DNA from: Raineya sp964654605
GTDB taxonomy: Bacteria; Bacteroidota; Bacteroidia; Cytophagales; Thermonemataceae
Direction: 5' to 3'
DNA length: 64,000 nt
Assembly (NCBI GenBank): GCA_964654605.1
Contig: CAZZLW010000092.1
Location: forward strand, 6,884 to 70,883
In this document: positions 1 to 6,112 of the stretch, piece by piece
How positions within the stretch are numbered: position 1 is the first letter of the stretch
Layout: every line of letters begins with the position of its first letter
The notes under the pieces: model-generated
Seen by the model: the letters and a program-made list of their open reading frames with translations, nothing else
Told to the model about the DNA's origin: nothing
Database searches by the model: none
Translations under genes and position numbers: made by a program

Positions 1-1
1 A

Positions 2-205
2 AAAGTTGGTGATTTCCCTACTGAAATGTGCAAGCATTTTTTCAAATCCTTTTCTGATACTGCTCTTTGCAATTTGCACATTCTTTCTCGTGGCGAAAAC
101 GACCACCACGTCATTGAAGCTACTTTCAAAGCCTTTGCCAAATCTATTCGCAAGGCTATTGAAATAGAACATCAAGATATTCCTTCTACCAAAGGAACAT
201 TATAG
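2..205 (+). CDS. hisB: Imidazoleglycerol-phosphate dehydratase, C-terminal part (cut by window edge)
   Basis: Only the last 67 codons are present; the gene enters from the left edge. HisB removes water from imidazole glycerol phosphate in histidine synthesis. The fragment shows the family's second metal-binding signature, an Asn-Asp-His-His-x-x-Glu-Ala stretch followed by FKAFAKSIRKA, and the typical C-terminus PSTKGTL. Nothing can be said about the N-terminal half, including whether a histidinol phosphatase domain is fused. The next gene is over 300 bp away behind a terminator, so this is probably the end of its transcript. Confidence 0.9.
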   Translation, partial: KVGDFPTEMCKHFFKSFSDTALCNLHILSRGENDHHVIEATFKAFAKSIRKAIEIEHQDIPSTKGTL

Positions 206-248
206 CTTGAAAATCATAAGGTTAGCTAATAATTTAGGTTAAAAGTTT

Positions 249-337
249 AGTGTTTGATGTTCAAGACATTCTAAAACTTTGTCGCTTATTTTTGGTTTCT
301 GATTTTTCAAAATCCTGTTTCTTATTTCTCTACTGCA
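249..337 (+). repeat. Dispersed intergenic repeat, copy A
   Basis: The copy begins with GTTTGA-TGT-TCAAG (252-265) and continues through a T-rich stretch to AATCCTGTTTCTTATTTC. The same order of elements recurs at 1898-1980 and 36281-36400. All three copies lie on the plus strand, just downstream of a plus-strand gene (here hisB). Together with a terminator and the aceA promoter it accounts for most of the 333 bp gap between hisB and aceA. No coding potential is supported in this gap. Confidence 0.6.
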
Positions 338-359
338 AGGGCTTAAAAGCCCTTTTTTT
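337..359 (+). terminator. Rho-independent terminator downstream of hisB
   Basis: The sequence AAGGGCTTAAAAGCCCTT forms a short GC-containing hairpin and is followed by a run of seven T. It lies about 130 bp after the hisB stop and about 100 bp before the aceA promoter, so it would insulate aceA from the histidine operon. Confidence 0.65.
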
Positions 360-429
360 CTTGGCTAAATTCAAAAAAAACTTACTTAAACACAATTTTA
401 GGAAAATTTTTAGCGAAAATAAAAATTTT

Positions 430-443
430 AGCGAAATTTCGCT
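430..443. promoter_or_regulatory. Perfect 14-bp palindrome at the aceA promoter (possible operator)
   Basis: AGCGAAATTTCGCT is a perfect inverted repeat whose right end overlaps the TTG of the -33 box. Its left half-site TTTTAGCGAAA also occurs at 407-417, and a further TTCGCT lies near 456, between the promoter boxes. Binding by a regulator is an inference; no regulator gene is adjacent. Confidence 0.4.
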
Positions 444-473
444 TGACTTATATTTTTCGCTGAATTATCTTTG
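443..473 (+). promoter_or_regulatory. Bacteroidota-type promoter of aceA
   Basis: TTG at 443-445 and TATCTTTG at 466-473 (consensus TAnnTTTG) are separated by 20 bp. The predicted start of transcription is near 480. This leaves almost no leader for the ATG at 488 and favours the ATG at 539 as the aceA start. Confidence 0.65.
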
Positions 474-538
474 TAACATATTTTCGTATGAAAAAGTGTT
501 TTACAAAAGATTTGTTTCACCCAAAACATACAAAACCA

Positions 539-1819
539 ATGACACGCCAAGAAAAAATCAATGCTCTTTTGCAAGAATGGGCAAGCAACCCCCGCTGGAA
601 AGGCATAGAACGCCCCTACACTGCCGAAGATGTAGTCAAACTAACAGGCTCTTTGCAAATTGAATACACCTTAGCTCGCAAGGGGGCAGAAAAATTATGG
701 AAAAAACTCAATACCCAACATTATGTAGCAGGTTTAGGAGCTTTGACAGGTAACCAAGCCGTTCAAGAAGCCCAAGCAGGTTTAGATGCTATTTATTTGA
801 GCGGTTGGCAGGTAGCCGCCGATGCCAATTTAGCAGGTGAAATGTACCCCGACCAAAGTCTTTACCCTGTGGATAGTGTTCCTGCGGTAGTAAGGCGTAT
901 CAATAAAGCTCTTTTGCGTGCCGACCAGATTCAGTATCTTTCAGGTGAGGGGAATGTTGATTATTTCTTGCCCATTGTTGCCGATGCCGAAGCTGGTTTT
1001 GGAGGCAACCTGAATGCTTACGAACTAATGAAAATGATGATTGAAGCAGGTGCCTCGGGCGTGCATTTTGAAGACCAACTCTCTTCTGCTAAAAAGTGCG
1101 GTCATTTGGGCGGAAAAGTGCTTGTGCCCACCCAAGAAGCTATCCAAAAACTCATTGCCGCAAGGCTTGCCAGCGACGTAATGGGCGTGCCTACCGTAAT
1201 CATTGCTCGCACCGATGCCGATGCCGCCAACTTACTCACCAGCGATATTGACCCTCGCGACCAAGCCTTTATTACAGGAGAACGCAGTAGCGAAGGGTTT
1301 TACTACGTAAAATGTGGCATTGAGCAAGCCATTAGCCGTGGGCTTTCTTACGCTCCCTACGCCGATTTGCTCTGGATGGAAACCAGCCACCCCGACCTTG
1401 GCGAAGCCCGCGAGTTTGCCCAAGCCATACACGCTCAATATCCGGGCAAACTGCTTGCCTACAACTGCTCCCCTTCTTTCAATTGGGCGGCAAAACTTTC
1501 TGAAAAAGAAATGCTTACCTTCCGTGAAAATCTTGCCGATTTGGGATATAAATTCCAGTTTATTACGCTGGCAGGTTTCCACGCTCTCAATACAAGTATG
1601 TTTGAATTAGCCCTTGCTTACAAAGACAAAGGTATGGCAGGCTACTCTGAACTACAACAAAGAGAATTTGCTCTGCAAAGCAAAGGCTTCAAAGCCGTAA
1701 AACATCAGTCTTTTGTAGGAGTAGGGTATTTTGATAGCGTTCAAGAGGTTATTACAGGAGGCGAGGCTTCTACTGTGGCATTCAAAGGCTCTACCGAAGA
1801 GGCTCAATTTAAGCACTAA
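539..1819 (+). CDS. aceA: Isocitrate lyase
   Basis: This enzyme splits isocitrate into glyoxylate and succinate, the first step of the glyoxylate shunt used for growth on acetate or fatty acids. The 426 residues follow the E. coli AceA pattern from end to end: SGWQVAADANLA, YPDQSLYP, the catalytic KKCGHLGGK with Cys187, ARTDADAA, ITGERSSEGF, YNCSPSFNW and the C-terminal GSTEEAQF. An in-frame ATG at 488 would add 17 residues that do not look like the family and would sit at the predicted transcription start, so 539 is preferred. Malate synthase, the usual partner, is not in the window. The promoter carries a palindrome that may be an operator, which would fit carbon-source control. Confidence 0.97.
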   Translation: MTRQEKINALLQEWASNPRWKGIERPYTAEDVVKLTGSLQIEYTLARKGAEKLWKKLNTQHYVAGLGALTGNQAVQEAQAGLDAIYLSGWQVAADANLAGEMYPDQSLYPVDSVPAVVRRINKALLRADQIQYLSGEGNVDYFLPIVADAEAGFGGNLNAYELMKMMIEAGASGVHFEDQLSSAKKCGHLGGKVLVPTQEAIQKLIAARLASDVMGVPTVIIARTDADAANLLTSDIDPRDQAFITGERSSEGFYYVKCGIEQAISRGLSYAPYADLLWMETSHPDLGEAREFAQAIHAQYPGKLLAYNCSPSFNWAAKLSEKEMLTFRENLADLGYKFQFITLAGFHALNTSMFELALAYKDKGMAGYSELQQREFALQSKGFKAVKHQSFVGVGYFDSVQEVITGGEASTVAFKGSTEEAQFKH

Positions 1820-1853
1820 AAATAAACAGATTGCGTTGTTTCTTGACCAAAAG

Positions 1854-1877
1854 TTCTCGCCAATGGCGGGAATTTTT
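1854..1877 (+). terminator. Terminator of aceA
   Basis: TTCTCGCC (1854-1861) pairs with GGCGGGAA (1865-1872) through eight base pairs including one G-U wobble, with a 3-nt loop and five T. It lies 35 bp after the aceA stop. Confidence 0.65.
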
Positions 1878-1897
1878 GTTTGTAATTATTTACGTTC

Positions 1898-1980
1898 AAT
1901 GTTTGATGTTCAAGCCCTTTAAGAGCTTTATCTCTCGTTTTTGCTTATGACATCAATTTTTCTCAAATCCTGCCTCCCTC
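1898..1980 (+). repeat. Dispersed intergenic repeat, copy B
   Basis: GTTTGA-TGT-TCAAG (1901-1914) is followed by TTTAAGAGCTTTATCTC, GACATCAATTTTT and AATCCTGCCTCC. These correspond in order to the copy at 36281-36400, and more loosely to that at 249-337. It lies between aceA and the convergent isochorismate synthase gene. Confidence 0.6.
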
Positions 1981-2009
1981 TCGCAAATCAGACCTAAACA
2001 ATTATTGGG

Positions 2010-3191
2010 TTAAATGATTGCTTTCAGCATTGTTTCCATTTTGAGAGCCGTTTCGTTCCATTCTTTTTCAGGATTAGAGTTTGCCGTAATACCCCCACCC
2101 GCATACAAATAAGCCTCTTGCAAAGAAGGTAAAACTTGCATACAACGCAAATTTACAAAAATATGCGTTTCACTTTCTATATTCACCTGCCCCAAAAAAC
2201 CGCTGTAAAAGGCTCTATCATAGCCTTCAAAATTCCGAATAAAAGCCAAACTCTCTTCTTTGGGCATACCACATACCGCCGAAGTTGGGTGCAAAAGCCC
2301 TAACATCACTTGCCAAAGATGTGGATAATGCACTTCATTCAAATTTACCCAAAAATCAGTACGCAAATGAGCCAAGTTCCCCGCCTGAATAGTTTTAGGA
2401 CCATCTTCCTCAAATTCCCGCAAACGTATTTTTTTGAAAGCATTGATAATATAGCGGCTCACAAGTGCTTGCTCTTCTATTTCTTTTTGTGTCCAAGTAA
2501 TTTCAGAAAGATTTGCTCCTTCGGGGTATTTTTGCGTACCAGCCAGAGCCATAGTACGGAAAATGTTGTTCTTATCTACACTCACCAAAATTTCAGGGCT
2601 TGCTCCTATCCAAATGTTGCAACTCGGTACATACACCACCGAAACAAAAGCCAAAGGATACAATGTGCAAAGATTTTGAAAAACACGTGAAATTTGCAAA
2701 ATCTCCGAAAATGCTACCCTCATCTTCCTTGAAAGCACAACTTTCTGAAAAGCCTTTTCCTTTATAGCTCTCACTGCCTTTTCTACCAAATGCAAATGTT
2801 GTACTTTCTCAAAGTCTGTATTGGGTAAAGCTAATTGAACTTGGGTTGAGGCGAGATTAGAGATTTTGGCACGCTTGTTATCAAAGTCTTTCAGAAAAGG
2901 GATACTTTCAGGCATTAGGATTTGGGTAGAATTGCTGTAAAAATCAGCATTCAGGAAAAAATTTTTCTGCAAACCTTCGTTTTCAAAAGGGCTAAACAGA
3001 AAGCCTTTTTTTTCGCTAAATTCATCTATTTGCAAGGGTTGTGGCTCAATTTTTTCGGAGAAATCAATTAAGCAGTGAATAATTTTGCTATTAGGCAAAC
3101 GCCACAAAGCCGTAGCGTAACCCCTCTGCAAAGCCCATTCAAAAATTTCTGTGGGGGAAATAGTAAGCGATTGGGTAGTAAGCGTTTCCAA
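2010..3191 (-). CDS. menF: Isochorismate synthase (chorismate-binding family)
   Basis: It converts chorismate to isochorismate, the entry step to menaquinone and, in some organisms, catechol siderophores. The 393 residues carry the chorismate-binding enzyme core: KVVLSRKM, the GASPEIL and ALAGTQ strands, HPTSAVCGMPKE, FEGYDRAFYSGF, LRCMQ, and the C-terminal YAGGGITANSNPEKEWNET. In this family the Glu residues of the last blocks bind magnesium. No in-frame ATG exists upstream of residue about 87, so TTG at 3189-3191, preceded by AGAAAAAA, is taken as the start. The role is inferred to be menaquinone synthesis because no siderophore genes are nearby and cydAB needs a quinol, but no other men gene is present. 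A divergent promoter for the next gene lies just upstream. Confidence 0.88.
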   Translation of the reverse strand: METLTTQSLTISPTEIFEWALQRGYATALWRLPNSKIIHCLIDFSEKIEPQPLQIDEFSEKKGFLFSPFENEGLQKNFFLNADFYSNSTQILMPESIPFLKDFDNKRAKISNLASTQVQLALPNTDFEKVQHLHLVEKAVRAIKEKAFQKVVLSRKMRVAFSEILQISRVFQNLCTLYPLAFVSVVYVPSCNIWIGASPEILVSVDKNNIFRTMALAGTQKYPEGANLSEITWTQKEIEEQALVSRYIINAFKKIRLREFEEDGPKTIQAGNLAHLRTDFWVNLNEVHYPHLWQVMLGLLHPTSAVCGMPKEESLAFIRNFEGYDRAFYSGFLGQVNIESETHIFVNLRCMQVLPSLQEAYLYAGGGITANSNPEKEWNETALKMETMLKAII

Positions 3192-3237
3192 TTTTTTTCT
3201 TTGAAAAACAAGACCAAAGCCTGAAAAGTTTGCTTGA

Positions 3238-3267
3238 TTGCCAAAAATCTAAAATTTTGTATATTTG
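3238..3267 (+). promoter_or_regulatory. Bacteroidota-type promoter of the PD-(D/E)XK gene
   Basis: TTG (3238-3240) and TATATTTG (3260-3267) are spaced by 19 bp. The ATG at 3288 lies about 20 bp after the -7 box; an in-frame TTG at 3234 would lie inside the promoter and is rejected. Confidence 0.6.
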
Positions 3268-3287
3268 CTTTGAAAACAGATGTATCT

Positions 3288-4310
3288 ATGCCCCGAATGA
3301 ACCCTAAAATTGATTTGGTTTTCAAGAAACTTTTTGGCTCGGAGGAAAACAAAGATATTTTGATGTCTTTGATAAATGCTATACTTCCCGAAAATGAGCA
3401 AATTACAGACTTGAGAATTAAAAATCCTTACAACTTTGCCGACTACGTAAAAGGGAAACTTTCTATTCTGGACATCAAAGCCGAAGACGAAAAGGGTAAT
3501 CTTTATGATATTGAAATGCAAATCAGAGGTGATGAATTTTATGGACGCAGAACTTTGTATTACTGGGCAAAATTATTCGGCTCTCAGTTAGACCACCAAA
3601 CCGAAGAGGAAATTCAGAAAAAAATCAAAGGAGGCAAATATTACTCCGATTTGAACAAATGTATTGTGATAAGTTTAATGGACTTTGATTTTTTCAATGA
3701 TGAACGTTATCATCGTTGTTTTATGCTCAAAGACCGAGAAACCAACGATACGCACCAAGATTTGAACTATTTAGACCTGTATTTTGTAGAATTGCAAAAA
3801 TTTGAAAAAAAGCACAAAGCCATTAAAACCGCCTTGGACAGATGGATACGCTTTCTCAATAGTGCCGATTTGTATAAATCTGCCTTACCAAGCGAACTGG
3901 CAGAGATAGAAGCTATCCGAAAAGCCAAAGAGCGTTTGGAAAGGCTTTATATGAATGAAGAAGAACAAGAAATTTACGATGGTCAATACAAACACTATCT
4001 TGATGAAGTTGTTTCTTTGCAATATGCCGAAGAATCGCGTAAGCTCGCTATACAAAGAGCCGTAGAAAAAGCACTGCAAGAAGCTGAAAAAATAAAAGAA
4101 AAAGCTCTCAAAGAGCTTGAAAAACAAAAAGAAGTTCAACTCAAAAAACTTGAAAAACAAAAGCAACGAGAAATCAAAGAAGTAGAAAAGAAAAAGCAAA
4201 CTGATATTGCCCGAAAGCTAATTGATTTAGGTCTGGACAATACTCAAATCGCACAAAGCACAGGTTTGAGCCATAAAGAAATTCAGAAACTGCGAAAAGA
4301 AAAGAATTAA
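3288..4310 (+). CDS. Rpn-family PD-(D/E)XK nuclease (putative transposase family)
   Basis: This 340-residue protein matches the family annotated as recombination-promoting nuclease or PD-(D/E)XK transposase, which includes E. coli RpnA. It opens with the typical MNPKIDLVFKKLFG and has the nuclease core around ILDIKAEDEKG...LYDIEMQI (residues about 65-85), where Asp and Glu of the motif can be seen. YYWAKLFGSQL follows. Residues about 255-320 are a Lys/Glu-rich coiled coil. The C-terminus (GLDNTQIAQSTGLSHKEIQ) looks like a small helix-turn-helix. No terminal inverted repeats or target duplication were seen, so it is not annotated as a mobile element. Its stop overlaps the stop of the convergent lipid kinase gene. 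Function in this host is unknown; DNA cleavage aiding recombination is family knowledge only. Confidence 0.8.
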   Translation: MPRMNPKIDLVFKKLFGSEENKDILMSLINAILPENEQITDLRIKNPYNFADYVKGKLSILDIKAEDEKGNLYDIEMQIRGDEFYGRRTLYYWAKLFGSQLDHQTEEEIQKKIKGGKYYSDLNKCIVISLMDFDFFNDERYHRCFMLKDRETNDTHQDLNYLDLYFVELQKFEKKHKAIKTALDRWIRFLNSADLYKSALPSELAEIEAIRKAKERLERLYMNEEEQEIYDGQYKHYLDEVVSLQYAEESRKLAIQRAVEKALQEAEKIKEKALKELEKQKEVQLKKLEKQKQREIKEVEKKKQTDIARKLIDLGLDNTQIAQSTGLSHKEIQKLRKEKN

Positions 4311-5176
4311 GCCACGAGTACTTTCAGGCTTTGAGGCTGAATGGCAACGCTCAACTCCTCGCCCAAAGCGTAATTTTCCCCGTCCAAATGTACCGCACCT
4401 GCCTGGGAACGTTTGAGCTTCACTCGCTTGGCTCTGAAACTTTGATAATATTTGGTTTTGGGCAGATTTTTCAAAAACAAGTCTAAGCCAATTTTGGGCA
4501 TTTGCCATTTCGGAAAAGGACTAATCACACACACATCAAGCCAGCCGTCTTGAATATCCGCTTGTGGGGCTATGAAAGCATTGTTGCCATATTGTGAAGC
4601 GTTGGCAAAGGTTACAGAAAAGGCTTCTATTTCCATTGTGCCATTTTCTGTTTCTAAAATATAAGTTTCGGGTTTGTATTGAAAAAATGCCTTCAAAGTG
4701 CTTTCTACATAGGTCTGAAACCCTCTTTTGCCTGCTTGTGCAAAAAGACTGCTCACGTAAGCATCAAAACCCACCCCCGAAGTGCATAAAAAAGGCTTTT
4801 CGTTAATGAGGCAAGTATCTATTTTTTGTGGATTGAACTTTTTGATAATTTCTACTGCCTTTTCAGGTGAAGCATACATATTGAGGTGGCGAGCCAATCC
4901 ATTTCCCGAACCATAAGGAATGATACCCAAAGGAATTTCCGAGCCTATCAAGGCTTGTGCCACTTCATTGATAGTGCCATCGCCCCCTACGGCTACTACG
5001 GCATCAACGGGCTTTTCTACTGCCCTCTGTGTAATTTCGGTAGCGTGCTTTTCTCTTTCTGTAAAATCTATGGCTATTTCGTATCCATTTTTGGGAAAAT
5101 GCTTTTGCAAAGCCTCAATTACTCGCTTTTTAGATTTACCACCCGAAATAGGATTGATAACAAATTGCAGTTTCAT
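4307..5176 (-). CDS. Diacylglycerol/lipid kinase family protein
   Basis: The 289 residues match the DagK/YegS lipid kinase family, which phosphorylates diacylglycerol or related lipids using ATP. Visible blocks are FVINPISGGK at the start, the nucleotide-binding VGGDGTINEV (Gly64-Gly65-Asp66-Gly67-Thr68), GIIPYGSGNGLARHL, the GVGFDA segment and the C-terminal HLDGE. The precise lipid cannot be told from sequence. It is the third gene after lon and an acyltransferase on the same strand, but a promoter in the 70-bp gap suggests it is also transcribed alone. The neighbouring acyltransferase gives a membrane-lipid context. Confidence 0.9.
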   Translation of the reverse strand: MKLQFVINPISGGKSKKRVIEALQKHFPKNGYEIAIDFTEREKHATEITQRAVEKPVDAVVAVGGDGTINEVAQALIGSEIPLGIIPYGSGNGLARHLNMYASPEKAVEIIKKFNPQKIDTCLINEKPFLCTSGVGFDAYVSSLFAQAGKRGFQTYVESTLKAFFQYKPETYILETENGTMEIEAFSVTFANASQYGNNAFIAPQADIQDGWLDVCVISPFPKWQMPKIGLDLFLKNLPKTKYYQSFRAKRVKLKRSQAGAVHLDGENYALGEELSVAIQPQSLKVLVA

Positions 5177-5210
5177 AGCTTAATAACATTAAATTAACAC
5201 AAAAGGAACG

Positions 5211-5240
5211 CAAATTTAACACAAAAAACTTCTTATGCAA
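5211..5240 (-). promoter_or_regulatory. Promoter of the lipid kinase gene
   Basis: On the minus strand TAAATTTG (5218-5211) follows a TTG (5240-5238) after 19 bp. It lies in the gap between the acyltransferase stop and the kinase start; the predicted leader is about 28 nt. Confidence 0.55.
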
Positions 5241-5246
5241 ATTTTT

Positions 5247-6092
5247 TCAGAAATTTCTTTGCTTTTTCCAACGTTTATGCGACCACAGCCAGTTGGGTGG
5301 GGTTTCCTGAATTTGTTTTTCCAAAAATCTAACATAATTTTCCGTAATTTGGCTATCAGGTCGCCTTTGCGGGTGATAAATCTCTTCAAAATACAATTCA
5401 TAATAGCCTCTTTTGAGCTTACGTACCCCGCCAAAAAGCACAGGAAGACTTAATTTCAAGGCAATTTTTTCAACTCCTGCAAAAAATGCCGTATCCTGAT
5501 GTAAAAAGTGCGTCCAATGGTCTTTTTCTGTACCCGCAGGACTTTGGTCTGCCAAAAAAGCTACAATACGGCTTTCCTTGTGGTTTTGCAAAACATCTTT
5601 CAGAACATTTTGCATTTTCAGAGGCTTTGCTCCAAAATGCGTACGAATTTGAAGCATCAGGTTATCAAAGAAACGATTGCTCAAAGGCTGATACACAAAA
5701 TAGAGTGGATAAGGCTGTTTGAGATTGCAAATCAGCGAAAGCCATTCCCAATTGAACAGATGTCCCACAAAAACAAGCACCGTTTTGTTTTCAGCAAGGT
5801 TACTTGTGAGTTTTTCAAGCCCAATTACTCTTACTCTTTGCTCCAGCTCTTGGGGCGAAATAGCCAATACTTTCAAGGTTTCAATGAAAACATCAATCAA
5901 GCCCTTGTAAAACTGCTTTTGAATAGTTTTTAGCTCTTTTTCAGATTTTTCAGGAAAAGAATTTTTAAGATTTTGCCAAACTACCTTTTTGCGATACCCC
6001 ACTACATAATAAGCCAAGAAGTACAAAAAATCGCTCAAAACATAGAGTATGCCCAAAGGCAGTTTAGCAAGCAAATGAAAAAAGAAAGCCAT
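5247..6092 (-). CDS. Lysophospholipid/lipid A acyltransferase, LpxL (HtrB) family
   Basis: The 281 residues resemble the LpxL/LpxM family, membrane-associated enzymes that add secondary acyl chains to lipid A or to amino lipids. The N-terminus (about residues 1-30) is hydrophobic. The catalytic H-x4-E box is seen as GHLFNWEW near residue 110, followed by YQPLSN and the ADQSP block near 190 that is typical of the family. The C-terminal PPNWLWSHKRWK is also characteristic. It lies 20 bp downstream of lon, so it is probably co-transcribed. The acceptor is uncertain: lipid A is the first guess, but Bacteroidota use related proteins for other lipids. Confidence 0.85.
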   Translation of the reverse strand: MAFFFHLLAKLPLGILYVLSDFLYFLAYYVVGYRKKVVWQNLKNSFPEKSEKELKTIQKQFYKGLIDVFIETLKVLAISPQELEQRVRVIGLEKLTSNLAENKTVLVFVGHLFNWEWLSLICNLKQPYPLYFVYQPLSNRFFDNLMLQIRTHFGAKPLKMQNVLKDVLQNHKESRIVAFLADQSPAGTEKDHWTHFLHQDTAFFAGVEKIALKLSLPVLFGGVRKLKRGYYELYFEEIYHPQRRPDSQITENYVRFLEKQIQETPPNWLWSHKRWKKQRNF

Positions 6093-6112
6093 TGCTATAA
6101 GCGAAATTCGTT

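Noticed and set aside
250..663. Open frame of 137 codons spanning the hisB-aceA gap
   Set aside because: It crosses a repeat, a terminator and the aceA promoter, then reads aceA in another frame; the protein has no family-like sequence.
3885..4199. Phe/Leu-rich minus-strand open frame opposite the coiled coil
   Set aside because: It is the antisense image of Lys/Glu codons; the same happens at 34590-34859 within sprA and 37266-37505 within rny.
3288..4310. Insertion sequence carrying the Rpn-family gene
   Set aside because: No inverted repeats or target duplications flank it, it has its own normal promoter and it shares its stop with the neighbouring gene. The family name 'transposase' does not by itself show mobility.
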